Assembly: GCF_029457495.1 (NCBI RefSeq)
Contig: NZ_CP120361.1
Coordinates: forward strand, 2,558,001 to 2,622,000
Direction of reading: 5' to 3'
Length of the DNA stretch: 64,000 nucleotides
From: Chelativorans sp. AA-79
GTDB lineage: Bacteria; Pseudomonadota; Alphaproteobacteria; Rhizobiales; Rhizobiaceae
The notes under the pieces are model-generated. The model was not told the DNA's origin, did not search any database, and saw only the letters and a list, made by a program, of their open reading frames with translations. Positions within the stretch are counted from its first letter, which is position 1. Each line of letters starts with the position of its first letter. Positions 1 through 8,173 of this stretch are shown here, piece by piece. A program made the translations under genes and the position numbers.

Positions 1-430
1 ATTGCAGGGAGGCTTGCCGGCATGCCTCGTAGCCGAGTTCCCGGTACGGCGGGTAGCGGCCCCAGTCCTTGTCGCCGCCATTGGCGAGATCGAAGAGGAT
101 CGCGGCCGGCACGATGGGCACGCGGTGGCCGGCCGCCTCGAAGCCTTGCCCCGTCTCCCTGAGCGCCGCCTGCACGCCGGAGGCGGCATCGAGGCCGAAG
201 GCGGAGCCGCCGGACAGCACGATGGCGTTCACCCTTTCCACGAGCGCCTGTGGAGCGAGCAGGTCGGTCTCGCGCGTGCCGGGCGCGCCGCCCAGGACCT
301 GGACCCCCGCCACGGCAGGTTCATCGCAGAGCACGACCGTGACGCCGGACTTCAGCCGGCCATCATCGCTGTTGCCGACGGTCAGGCCGGCAACGTCGGT
401 GATGAGATTTCCGGGACCGGTCTGTATCAT
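1..430 (-). CDS. P1 family peptidase (DmpA/S58 type), 3' part missing
   Basis: The minus-strand frame starts at 430 and runs off the left edge, so about 143 N-terminal residues are visible. It reads MIQTGPGNLITDVAGLTVGN, then a segment with VVLCDEPAVAGVQVLGGAPG and VLSGGSAFGLDAASG. These are hallmarks of the DmpA/L-aminopeptidase-D-esterase family, autoprocessing Ntn-type hydrolases of about 330-380 residues. The nucleophile region lies outside the window. The ATG overlaps the stop of the upstream ABC binding-protein gene by one base (TGATG), so the two are probably co-transcribed. Substrate cannot be inferred; members cleave N-terminal D-amino acids, beta-peptides or amides. Confidence 0.85.
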   Translation of the reverse strand, partial: MIQTGPGNLITDVAGLTVGNSDDGRLKSGVTVVLCDEPAVAGVQVLGGAPGTRETDLLAPQALVERVNAIVLSGGSAFGLDAASGVQAALRETGQGFEAAGHRVPIVPAAILFDLANGGDKDWGRYPPYRELGYEACRQASLQ

Positions 431-1491
431 CAGTCCGCCTCGACGAATTGTTCGCCGTCATAGCGGAAGAGGCGGTAGAGATTGCCGGCAAGATCGCCCT
501 TTTCATCGAAGCGGATTTCGCCGATGCCGGTGCCGAAGGAAAGGCGCGAGAGCGCGTCCGCCACCGGCAGTCCGGCCTGCGCGGCTTCCTGGCTTGCCGT
601 TTCCGCGATCTGGAAGGCGGCGAAGCCCGGAAGCACATAGCCTTCCGGGAGAATGCCGGCCTCGTCCAGCACGGCATTCGCTTCGGGCGTCGCCAGATCC
701 TGCCATCGCGGGAGGCCGACCATCAGGACACCGGCGGGGAGGGGAACGGGGCCGTCTTCCGCCCTCAATGCCTCACCGCCGGCGAAGGTGACCTGGTAAC
801 CGAGCCCCTCGGCATCGCGCGCCATGATGGCGATGTCGCTCCTGTCGCCACCGACGAACACACGCGTCGCGCCCGCGCGCCGCAGCCGGCCCACCAGCCC
901 GATCTGGTTGTCGAGCTGGGGCCGGAACGTATCGACAAGAACGGGCTCCAGTTTGGCGAGCTCGGCCTCGGCGCGCAGCGTCTCCGCCAGCTCGCGGCCA
1001 TGGATCGTGCCGTCGTCGACGATGGCGAAGAACTCCCGGCGCCAGAGCGGCACGAGGATCGCGGCCACGGCCTCGCTTTCGTCGTCCGCACGCGGCCCCA
1101 GGCGGAAGACCGGCCACCCGGTGCGGTCCTTCTGGTCCGTCAGGCTGTTGGTCCTGACCGGCGTTATCACCGGAATGCCGGCTTCCTTCAGGATCGGCAT
1201 GGCGGCTTCGATCGCGGGCGTGCACAGGAAGCCGATGACAACGGAGGCGTTCGCCGCTGCAAGTTGTCGTGCCGCCGCCGCACCCCCTTCCTCCGTGCAG
1301 GCGCTGTCCGCCTCGGCGAGGCGCGCCGTACCGCCTTGCGCCGCCGCGCGCGCGCCGTTCGCCCATTGCTGTCCCAAAAGCCGGAAATCGCCGCTGAGCG
1401 GGGCGGCAAGCCCGATCGTAAGCTCCTGCGCACGGGCCGGGGGGCTCGCCATGAAGGTGAGGAACAGCAGGGGAATGGTGACAAAACGCAT
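430..1491 (-). CDS. ABC transporter substrate-binding protein, branched-chain amino acid type
   Basis: A 353-residue exported protein. The start MRFVTIPLLFLTFMASPPARA is a signal peptide ending in ARA, and the mature part begins QELTIGLAAPLSGDFRLLGQ, the usual opening of Peripla_BP_6/LivK-like binding proteins. Later blocks (VVIGFLCTPAIEAAMPILKE, VFRLGPRADDESEAVA) fit the same two-lobed fold. The ATG at 1491 is chosen because it directly precedes the signal peptide; the open frame upstream has no signal-like sequence. No permease or ATPase is adjacent, so it is either an orphan receptor or works with a distant transporter. It is coupled to the P1 peptidase downstream, which may indicate peptide or amide uptake (inference). 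Confidence 0.85.
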   Translation of the reverse strand: MRFVTIPLLFLTFMASPPARAQELTIGLAAPLSGDFRLLGQQWANGARAAAQGGTARLAEADSACTEEGGAAAARQLAAANASVVIGFLCTPAIEAAMPILKEAGIPVITPVRTNSLTDQKDRTGWPVFRLGPRADDESEAVAAILVPLWRREFFAIVDDGTIHGRELAETLRAEAELAKLEPVLVDTFRPQLDNQIGLVGRLRRAGATRVFVGGDRSDIAIMARDAEGLGYQVTFAGGEALRAEDGPVPLPAGVLMVGLPRWQDLATPEANAVLDEAGILPEGYVLPGFAAFQIAETASQEAAQAGLPVADALSRLSFGTGIGEIRFDEKGDLAGNLYRLFRYDGEQFVEAD

Positions 1492-1641
1492 CAATCGACG
1501 AACGCCGCGGCTCTTGTGCAGCAAACAGGTTACAGCACTGGTAAAGCTTGGCAGTGCCGGGTGCAACACGCTATCGAGCCCCAGGCGGTTGCTTGCAAGC
1601 GACGGGACCATACCTATATCGAGGCGGGCGAGGAATTTCTT

Positions 1642-2136
1642 GTGCTGAAGACGAACGACGTAGCTCCCCAGGATTACCGGAACGCGATGGCCCGCTTTGC
1701 GGGCGCCGTGCATGTGATCACGACCGACGGTGCCGCCGGCCGGCGTGGCGTGACGGTGATCGCCGCCTGTTCGGTCTCGGACAGTCCGCCCATCGTTCTC
1801 GCCTGCCTGAACCGGGATAACGTCAACAACGACCTCTTTCTTCAAAACGGCGTCTTCGCGCTGAACACGCTCGCGGCCGGGCATGAGAACCTGTCGAACG
1901 CCTTTTCCGGCCTGACCGGCCTTCCACAGGACGAGCGCTTCGCGCTGGGCGAGTGGGATACGCTTTCCTCGGGCGCGCCCACCCTGCTCGGCGCCATGGC
2001 CGTTTTCGACTGTCAGGTGATCGACACCAAGGAACTCGCCACCCATCGCGTGTATTTCGGCAAGGTGACAGGCCTGCGCATCGGCGCTAACCTCAAGCCG
2101 CTCCTCTACCACGACCGCAGCTACCGCGTTCTCTAA
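1642..2136 (+). CDS. Flavin reductase family protein (HpaC/RutF-like)
   Basis: A 164-residue protein of the flavin reductase FMN-binding split-barrel family. It contains NAMARFAGAVHVITTDG near the start, GVTVIAACSVSDSPPIVLAC in the centre, FALNTLAAGHENLSNAFSG, and HRVYFGKV plus LLYHDRSYRVL at the C-terminus, matching short-chain reductases that supply reduced flavin to two-component monooxygenases. The GTG at 1642 has AGGA eight bases upstream. An in-frame ATG at 1687 would remove the conserved start of the domain and is less likely. It ends 19 bp before the MoxR gene and may head that operon, although no partner monooxygenase is present. Confidence 0.85.
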   Translation: MLKTNDVAPQDYRNAMARFAGAVHVITTDGAAGRRGVTVIAACSVSDSPPIVLACLNRDNVNNDLFLQNGVFALNTLAAGHENLSNAFSGLTGLPQDERFALGEWDTLSSGAPTLLGAMAVFDCQVIDTKELATHRVYFGKVTGLRIGANLKPLLYHDRSYRVL

Positions 2137-2155
2137 GCCAGCTCCCGGGGTCACC

Positions 2156-3085
2156 ATGTCCGAACCCATGCCGCGCGCCTTTCCGCAATCGATCGACGAG
2201 ACGGTCGGGCTGCTGAACGCGGCCGACTATGTGGCCGATCGCGCGCTGGCGACCGTCGTCTTCCTGAGCCTCAAGATGCGCCGCCCTCTTTTTCTGGAAG
2301 GCGAGGCCGGCGTGGGCAAGACCGAGATCGCCAAGGTGTTGGCCCAATCGCTGGGCCGTCCCTTGATCCGCCTGCAGTGTTATGAGGGTCTGGACGTCTC
2401 CTCTGCGGTCTATGAGTGGAACTATGCCGCGCAGATGATCGAGATCCGCATGGAGGAAGCGGCTGGTGTGGCGGACCGCGACGTCATGGAGCACAATGTC
2501 TTCTCCGAGAAATACCTGATCCGCCGCCCGGTTCTGGAGGCGCTCAACGGCATGCCGGGCGCGGCGCCCGTCTTCCTCATCGACGAGCTCGACCGCACCG
2601 ACGAGGCGTTCGAGGCCTTCCTGCTCGAAATCCTCTCGGACTATCAGGTCACGGTGCCGGAACTCGGCACCATCCGGGCGGAGGAGCCGCCGGTCGTCGT
2701 CATCACCACCAACCGCACGCGCGAGATCCACGACGCCCTGAAGCGCCGCTGCCTCTACCACTGGGTCGACTATCCGGATGCGGAGCGGGAGCTCGAAATC
2801 GTTCGTCGCAGGGTGCCGCAGGCGAACAGCCGCCTGTCGCAGGAGGTCGTGCGCTTCGTCCAGAAGCTGCGAGACATGGACCTCTTCAAGGTGCCGGGCG
2901 TCGCCGAATCGATCGATTGGGCGACCGCCCTGACCGAGCTCGACAAGGTGGCGCTCGATCCCGAGACGGTTTCCGACACGCTGGGCGTGCTCCTGAAATA
3001 CCAGGACGATATCGCGCGGCTGCGGGAGGGCGAGAGCGCCCGTATCCTGGACGAGGTCAAGGCCGAGTTCCAGGCCGCCGGGTGA
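2156..3085 (+). CDS. MoxR-family AAA+ ATPase (CoxD-like)
   Basis: A 309-residue AAA+ ATPase. Walker A GEAGVGKT lies at about residues 49-56, Walker B VFLIDELDRTDEAFEAFLLE near 140, and a sensor block VVITTNRTREIHDALKRRC follows. MoxR ATPases act with VWA-domain partners to insert cofactors or remodel metalloenzymes. The next gene encodes such a partner 4 bp downstream, and XdhC and molybdopterin genes follow. This matches the CoxD-CoxE-CoxF logic of CO dehydrogenase and related molybdenum hydroxylases, where CoxD helps build the active site. The hydroxylase subunits themselves are not in the window. Confidence 0.9.
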   Translation: MSEPMPRAFPQSIDETVGLLNAADYVADRALATVVFLSLKMRRPLFLEGEAGVGKTEIAKVLAQSLGRPLIRLQCYEGLDVSSAVYEWNYAAQMIEIRMEEAAGVADRDVMEHNVFSEKYLIRRPVLEALNGMPGAAPVFLIDELDRTDEAFEAFLLEILSDYQVTVPELGTIRAEEPPVVVITTNRTREIHDALKRRCLYHWVDYPDAERELEIVRRRVPQANSRLSQEVVRFVQKLRDMDLFKVPGVAESIDWATALTELDKVALDPETVSDTLGVLLKYQDDIARLREGESARILDEVKAEFQAAG

Positions 3086-3089
3086 GACC

Positions 3090-4343
3090 ATGGCGCAGAG
3101 CGGCGACGCGCGCATCTTGACGGCCGATCCGGAAGGGCGGATCGCCGACAACATCGTCTATTTCGCCCGCGCGCTGCGCAAGGCCGGTCTGCGGGTGGGG
3201 CCTGCCGCCGTCACCGACGCGATCCAGGCCGTGCTCGCGGCCGGCATCGGCACGCGCGAGGATTTCTACTGGACGCTTCATGCCGTGCTCGTCACCCGGC
3301 GCGAGGACCACGCGGTCTTCGACGAGGCCTTCCGCCTGTTCTGGCGCTCGCGCGAGCTGATCGAGAAGATGCTCGCCATGCTCTCGCCCGTTGCGCCCGC
3401 CGTTCGCGAAAAGGAAAAGCCGAGGCCGGGCGAGAAACGTGCCGGAGAGTCCTTCTTGCGACCCGATTCCGACCTGGATCGGAAGGAACCGGCGCCGGAG
3501 ATCGAAATCGATGCCCGGCTTTCGTTTTCATCGCGCGAGGTGTTGGCGGCCAAGGATTTCGCGCAGATGTCGGCTGATGAGATCGCGGAGGCCAGGAAGG
3601 CCATCGGCAGGCTGGTCATGCCCCACGACCGCGTCGCGACACGGCGCTACCGCACCGATCCACGCGGTCGGCGCGTCGATCCGCGCGCGATGATGCGCCT
3701 GGGGCTGCGCACGGGCGGCGATCTGATCCTGCCGCGCTACAAGTCGCCCCGCCATGTGCACCCGCCTCTGGTGGTGCTGGCAGATATCTCCGGCTCCATG
3801 AGCCAGTACACGCGCATTTTCCTGCACTTCCTGCATGCCCTGACGGAAAGCCGGCGGCAGGTGGCGAGCTTCGTCTTCGGCACGCGGCTGACGAACCTCA
3901 CCCGCCAGCTGCGCCACCGCGACCCCGACGAGGCGCTTGCCGAATGCGCCGGCGCCGTCCAGGACTGGTCGGGCGGCACGCGCATCGGCGAGGCGATCGG
4001 CAGCTTCAACCGGCTCTGGTCGCGCCGGGTGCTGGGGCAAGGGGCGGTGGTGCTCCTCATCACCGACGGGCTCGAGCGAGAGGATGTCGAAACGCTGGCA
4101 CACGAGATGGAGCGCCTGCACAAGTCTTGCCGGCGGCTGGTCTGGCTCAACCCCCTTCTGCGCTTCGAGGGTTTCGAGCCGAAGGCGCGGGGCATGCGTG
4201 CCATGCTGCCCCATGTGGACGAATTGCGGCCGGTGCACACGCTGAACGCGCTGTCGGACCTGTGCGAGGCGCTGTCCACAATGCCCCGGGCGCGTGGAAG
4301 ACCGGTTTTGCGCGAGGGGCTTGGCAAGCGCCCGCGCGCGTGA
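3090..4343 (+). CDS. VWA domain-containing protein (CoxE-like)
   Basis: A 417-residue protein, soluble by inspection. The C-terminal half is a von Willebrand A domain with a MIDAS motif DISGSMS at about residues 231-237 (in VVLADISGSMSQYTRIF) and a second metal-binding segment VVLLITDGLERED. The N-terminal half resembles the CoxE helical region (NIVYFARALRKAGLRVGPAA). CoxE-type proteins pair with the MoxR ATPase encoded immediately upstream. The gene is the last before a 233-bp palindromic repeat that separates it from the XdhC genes, although all lie on the same strand. Confidence 0.88.
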   Translation: MAQSGDARILTADPEGRIADNIVYFARALRKAGLRVGPAAVTDAIQAVLAAGIGTREDFYWTLHAVLVTRREDHAVFDEAFRLFWRSRELIEKMLAMLSPVAPAVREKEKPRPGEKRAGESFLRPDSDLDRKEPAPEIEIDARLSFSSREVLAAKDFAQMSADEIAEARKAIGRLVMPHDRVATRRYRTDPRGRRVDPRAMMRLGLRTGGDLILPRYKSPRHVHPPLVVLADISGSMSQYTRIFLHFLHALTESRRQVASFVFGTRLTNLTRQLRHRDPDEALAECAGAVQDWSGGTRIGEAIGSFNRLWSRRVLGQGAVVLLITDGLEREDVETLAHEMERLHKSCRRLVWLNPLLRFEGFEPKARGMRAMLPHVDELRPVHTLNALSDLCEALSTMPRARGRPVLREGLGKRPRA

Positions 4344-4364
4344 CCATATTGGATGGTGCAAGGA

Positions 4365-4597
4365 ACCCCTCACTTGCGATTTCTAAGGGCTTGGCTTCGC
4401 TAAACCCAAGAAATCGCTTTCTCTCCCGCAAGGGGAGAGATAATGCCGGCGTCGGCCTTGCCGCCAATCGCCAATATCTGCGATTTGCGGGAGCGCAGGA
4501 GCAGGCACCTATCTCTTCCTTGCGGGAGGGAAAGCGATTTCAATGCCTTAGCTGGAGCGGCGCGCAAGCTCGGTGTTAGAAATCGCAAGTGAGGGGT
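4365..4597. repeat. Palindromic, MITE-like intergenic repeat
   Basis: A 233-bp element with perfect 22-bp terminal inverted repeats at 4365-4386 and 4576-4597 (reading ACCCCTCACTTGCGATTTCT inward). A second, imperfect inverted pair lies inside at about 4409-4441 and 4509-4540 (GAAATCGCTTTCTCTCCCGC against its complement). No convincing coding sequence lies inside. It sits between the VWA gene and the first XdhC gene and could fold into a long hairpin in the transcript. This organisation is typical of non-autonomous or REP-like repeats. No target duplication was recognised. Confidence 0.75.
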
Positions 4598-4626
4598 GAC
4601 CCGGCATTTGGCTAGGAGGCGAGGAC

Positions 4627-4965
4627 ATGTCCGAAGTCGCTCAAGTTCCTGAACCGCGCGATCCGCTGATGATCGCGGAGGAATGGATGAAGGACGGCAG
4701 GAACGTGGCGATCGCCACCGTGGTGGAGACCTGGGGCTCCGCGCCGCGGCCGGTCGGCAGCCACCTCGTCATCGATGCCGACGGCCTTTTCGAAGGCTCC
4801 GTCTCAGGCGGGTGCGTCGAAGGCGCCGTGGTGGCCGAGGCTTCGGAAGTGATCGCAGACGGCAATCCGCGCATGCTGGAATTCGGCGTGGCAGACGAGA
4901 CCGCCTGGCGGGTCGGCCTTTCCTGCGGCGGCCGCATCAAGGTCTATGTGGAACGGCTCGGCTGA
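4627..4965 (+). CDS. XdhC family protein, N-terminal-domain type
   Basis: A 112-residue protein equal to the XdhC/CoxI N-terminal domain: VAIATVVETWGSAPRPVGSH followed by EGSVSGGCVEGAVVAEA. The SGGCVE segment carries the conserved cysteine. XdhC proteins bind molybdenum cofactor, protect or sulfurate it and deliver it to xanthine dehydrogenase-like enzymes. The domain is usually fused to a Rossmann domain; here that part is the next gene, whose ATG overlaps this stop codon by one base. A GGAGGCGAGGAC ribosome-binding region precedes the ATG. Confidence 0.88.
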   Translation: MSEVAQVPEPRDPLMIAEEWMKDGRNVAIATVVETWGSAPRPVGSHLVIDADGLFEGSVSGGCVEGAVVAEASEVIADGNPRMLEFGVADETAWRVGLSCGGRIKVYVERLG

Positions 4966-5672
4966 TGGACCCCTATTCCCTCAAGAAGCTCAACCAGTGC
5001 CGCCGCGAACGCAGGGCGGCAATCCTGCTCACCGATCTGGGCGACGGCCGCGACCGTGTGGTGGTGGAGGGCGACCCGGTGGCGGGCCGCCTGGGCGAAG
5101 CCGTCGCGGAGGCGTTCCGCTCGGGCAAATCCGGCACGGTCGAGGCGGACGGCCGCAGCTTCTTCCTCAACGTGCATCTGCCGCCGCCCCGGTTGGTGAT
5201 GATCGGCGCGGTCCATATCAGCCAGGCACTGGCGCCGATGGCGCGGATCGCCGGATTCGACCTGCACATCATCGATCCGCGCACGGCCTTCGCCTCGCCC
5301 GAGCGGTTCCCCGACGTCAGGCTCGAAGCCGAATGGCCGGAAGACGTGCTCAAGAGGAGCCCCCTCGATGCCTATTGCGCGCTGGCCGCGCTCACTCACG
5401 ATCCAAAGATCGACGATCTTGCGCTGACGGCCGCGCTTGAGGCGGGCTGCTTCTATGTGGGCGCGCTCGGCAGCCGCAAGACCCACGCGAAGCGTGTCGA
5501 GCGGCTGGTGGCCGCCGGCCTGTCCATGGAGGCGATCGAGCGTATCCACGCGCCGATCGGCCTTGCGATCGGCGCGGCAAGCCCCGCCGAGATCGCGGTG
5601 GCCGTGCTCGCGCAGATCATCGAGGCGCTGCGCTCGCGCGGACTTACGGCCCGGAAGGGCGAAGCCGCGTGA
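4965..5672 (+). CDS. XdhC family protein, Rossmann-domain type
   Basis: A 235-residue protein beginning MDPYSLKKLNQCRRERRAAI and carrying the XdhC C-terminal Rossmann domain: VMIGAVHISQALAPMARIAG, DPRTAFASPERFPD and FYVGALGSRKTHAKRVERL, ending with IGAASPAEIAVAVLAQIIEA. Together with the preceding gene it makes a split XdhC pair, used in molybdenum hydroxylase maturation. The start is set by the one-base overlap with the upstream stop codon; the longer open frame upstream merely shadows the first XdhC gene. Its stop overlaps the next start by 4 bp, so translation is probably coupled. Confidence 0.88.
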   Translation: MDPYSLKKLNQCRRERRAAILLTDLGDGRDRVVVEGDPVAGRLGEAVAEAFRSGKSGTVEADGRSFFLNVHLPPPRLVMIGAVHISQALAPMARIAGFDLHIIDPRTAFASPERFPDVRLEAEWPEDVLKRSPLDAYCALAALTHDPKIDDLALTAALEAGCFYVGALGSRKTHAKRVERLVAAGLSMEAIERIHAPIGLAIGAASPAEIAVAVLAQIIEALRSRGLTARKGEAA

Positions 5673-7285
5673 GGTTCGGCGCGACAGAGGTGGAAAAGGC
5701 CGAGGGCGCGATCCTCGCCCATGCCACGATGGCCGGCGAGAAGCGCCTGCGCAAGGCGCACCGCCTGACCGCAGGGGATATCGAGGACCTGCGCCGCGCC
5801 GGCGTCCGCGAGGTGATCGCGGCGGTTCTGGAGCCGGGCGACCTCGACGAGGATGCCGCCGCCGCCCGCCTCGCCGCCTTGCTCGTCTGCGATCACGTCG
5901 AGGCCCGGCCGCCTTCGACGGGCCGTGTCAATCTCCATGCGCGGGAGGCCGGCATCTTCCTGGTGGAGCGCGGGATCGTCGATGCGATCAACCGCATCGA
6001 CCCGGCGGTCACCCTGGCGACGCTCGAGCCCTTCGCCGCCGTGGAGGCGGGGCAGATGGTGGCGACGGTCAAGATCATCCCCTTCGCCGTGCACGAAAGT
6101 CTGCTGGCGCGCGCGGAGGCGATCGCCGCCGAACGACAGGCTTTCTCCGTGCGCCCCTTCGTCCCGCGCAAGATCGGGCTCGTGCAGACGGTGCTGCCGG
6201 GCGTCAAGACCAGCGTGCTCGACAAGACCGCCCGCATCACCGAAGCGCGGCTCGCACGCTCCGTGAGCCGCATCACGCGGGAACTGCGCCCGCCGCACGA
6301 GGAAGAGGCGGTCGCGCAAGCGATCCGCGAACATGCGTCTTCGAGCGACATGGTGCTCATTTTCGGCGCGTCCGCCGTCTGCGACGAGGACGATGTCGTG
6401 CCGGCGGCGATCCGCCGCGCGGGCGGCGGCGTCTCGCGGGTCGGCATGCCCGTCGATCCCGGCAACCTCCTGGTGCTCGGATCGCTCGGCGGCAAGCCGG
6501 TGCTGGGCGTGCCCGGCTGTGCCCGCAGCCCCAAGCTCAACGGTTTCGATTGGGTCCTGGACCGCTTGATCGCCGGGATCGAGGTAACGCCGGAAGGCAT
6601 CGCCGGCATGGGCGTCGGCGGGCTTCTGATGGAGATTCCGACGCGGCCGCAGCCGCGCGAGGCTTCCGCCGCGCGTGCATCCGCAAAGGTCTGGGCCGTG
6701 CTCCTCGCGGCCGGCCAGTCGCGCCGGATGGGGCCGCAGAACAAGCTGCTCGCGACATTCGAGGGAAAGCCGCTGGTGCGCCGCACGGCCGAACAGCTTC
6801 TGGCAAGCCGGGCGACGGGCACGGTGGCCGTCCTCGGCCATGAGGCGGAAGCTGTGTCGGACGCGCTTGCCGGTCTCGACCTGAGGACCGTTTTCAACGC
6901 CGATTTCGCCACCGGACTCGCAAGCTCGCTCAAGGCCGGGATCCGTGCGCTGCCGCCCTCCGCCGACGCGGCACTGGTCGCGCTGGCGGACATGCCGGGG
7001 ATCGCGGCGACCGATCTCGACCGGCTCGTCGCGGCCTTCTTGGCCGCAGGCGGCCGCTCCATCGTGCGCGCCACCCATGGCGGCAAGCGCGGCAACCCCG
7101 TGATCCTGCCGCGAAGGCTTTTTTCCGAGGTGGAGAAGCTCGAGGGCGACACCGGCGCGCGCCAGCTCGTCGAAAGCGCCGTCGATATCGTGGATGTCGA
7201 ACTCGGCCCCGCTGCGAGCCTGGACGTGGATACGCCCGAAGCGCTGCAGGCGGCCGGCGGCGTGCTGGGCGCGCGCGAGCGGTAG
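5669..7285 (+). CDS. MoeA-like molybdopterin-binding / MobA-like nucleotidyltransferase fusion
   Basis: A 538-residue two-domain protein. Residues 1 to about 330 are MoeA/MogA-like, with FGATEVEKAEGAILAHA at the start and MVLIFGASAVCDEDDVVPAA and VPGCARSPKLNGFDWVLDRL in the molybdopterin-binding part. Residues from about 345 form an NTP_transf_3 domain with the nucleotide loop VWAVLLAAGQSRRMGPQNK and ALVALADMPGI, as in MobA/MocA. MocA-type enzymes attach CMP to molybdopterin to give the cytosine dinucleotide cofactor used by xanthine oxidase-family enzymes. That fits the neighbouring Cox/XdhC genes. Which nucleotide is used here is inferred, not visible. Confidence 0.85.
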   Translation: MRFGATEVEKAEGAILAHATMAGEKRLRKAHRLTAGDIEDLRRAGVREVIAAVLEPGDLDEDAAAARLAALLVCDHVEARPPSTGRVNLHAREAGIFLVERGIVDAINRIDPAVTLATLEPFAAVEAGQMVATVKIIPFAVHESLLARAEAIAAERQAFSVRPFVPRKIGLVQTVLPGVKTSVLDKTARITEARLARSVSRITRELRPPHEEEAVAQAIREHASSSDMVLIFGASAVCDEDDVVPAAIRRAGGGVSRVGMPVDPGNLLVLGSLGGKPVLGVPGCARSPKLNGFDWVLDRLIAGIEVTPEGIAGMGVGGLLMEIPTRPQPREASAARASAKVWAVLLAAGQSRRMGPQNKLLATFEGKPLVRRTAEQLLASRATGTVAVLGHEAEAVSDALAGLDLRTVFNADFATGLASSLKAGIRALPPSADAALVALADMPGIAATDLDRLVAAFLAAGGRSIVRATHGGKRGNPVILPRRLFSEVEKLEGDTGARQLVESAVDIVDVELGPAASLDVDTPEALQAAGGVLGARER

Positions 7286-7287
7286 CG

Positions 7288-8172
7288 ATGCCGTCACTGT
7301 TGCGCCAGCTCGTTTTGTCATCTGCCGTATCGATAGCGCTCCTCGCCACGCCAGCCCTCTCCCTCGAACTCGGCCCCTTCAAGGACCGGCTCTTCGCCTA
7401 TCCGCCCGTTCTGGAAAGCAGCGACGGCGGCGACTACCGCGTGATCAACTACCGCGAGATGCGCGACATCAACGGCCGCGATGCGGTGCCCGAGCGCCGC
7501 GTGCACGGGCGCTATGTCGCGACGGAAATCCGGCGCATGCAGCAGGACCTGGTGTTGAAGACCCACACCGGGCCGGTTCCGCATTTCGCGGTGGGCAGAA
7601 CCGAGAATGCGCGCGTGATCACGATCTATCTGCACGGGCAGGGCGGCAACCGGCATCAGGGCGTGAATGACTTCACCTTCGGCGGCAATTTCAACCGTAT
7701 CAAGAACCTGATGGGCCGCAATGGCGGCCTTTATCTTTCGCCGGATTTCACCGATTTCGAAGGGCAGGGGGCGACGGAAATCCTGGCGCTTCTGTCCTAC
7801 TATGCCGCCCGCTCGCCGCGGGCGCCGATCTTCGTGGCCTGCGGCTCCATGGGTGGGGCGCTCTGCTGGCGCATCGCGCGGTCGGAAGCCCTCGCCCCGA
7901 GGCTTGGCGGCCTCCTTCTCCTCGGCTCCTTCTGGGACGACGGATTCCTGGGCTCTTCCGCTTTTGCACGCCGTGTGCCGGTCTTCTTCGGCCATGGCAG
8001 CCGTGACACGGTCTTTCCCGTCGAGAACCAGGAAGCCTTCTACCGCCGCATAAGCAAGACGCCCGGCTATCCTGCCCGTTTCGTGCGTTTCGAAACCGGC
8101 AGCCACGGCACGCCCATCCGCATGACGGACTGGCGCGAGACGCTCAACTGGATGCTTTCGGTCGACCGTTGA
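7288..8172 (+). CDS. Exported alpha/beta hydrolase-like protein
   Basis: A 294-residue protein with a signal peptide (MPSLLRQLVLSSAVSIALLA, cleavage near TPALS). It has an alpha/beta hydrolase layout: oxyanion strand VITIYLHGQGGNRHQGV, a G-x-S-x-G nucleophile elbow in FVACGSMGGALCW, an acid in FFGHGSRDTVFPVENQ, and a late histidine in FETGSHGTPIRM. It starts 2 bp after the molybdopterin gene and so may be co-transcribed, although a role in cofactor biology is not evident. Substrate is unknown; an esterase or lipase-like activity in the periplasm is the simplest reading. Confidence 0.7.
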   Translation: MPSLLRQLVLSSAVSIALLATPALSLELGPFKDRLFAYPPVLESSDGGDYRVINYREMRDINGRDAVPERRVHGRYVATEIRRMQQDLVLKTHTGPVPHFAVGRTENARVITIYLHGQGGNRHQGVNDFTFGGNFNRIKNLMGRNGGLYLSPDFTDFEGQGATEILALLSYYAARSPRAPIFVACGSMGGALCWRIARSEALAPRLGGLLLLGSFWDDGFLGSSAFARRVPVFFGHGSRDTVFPVENQEAFYRRISKTPGYPARFVRFETGSHGTPIRMTDWRETLNWMLSVDR

Positions 8173-8173
8173 G

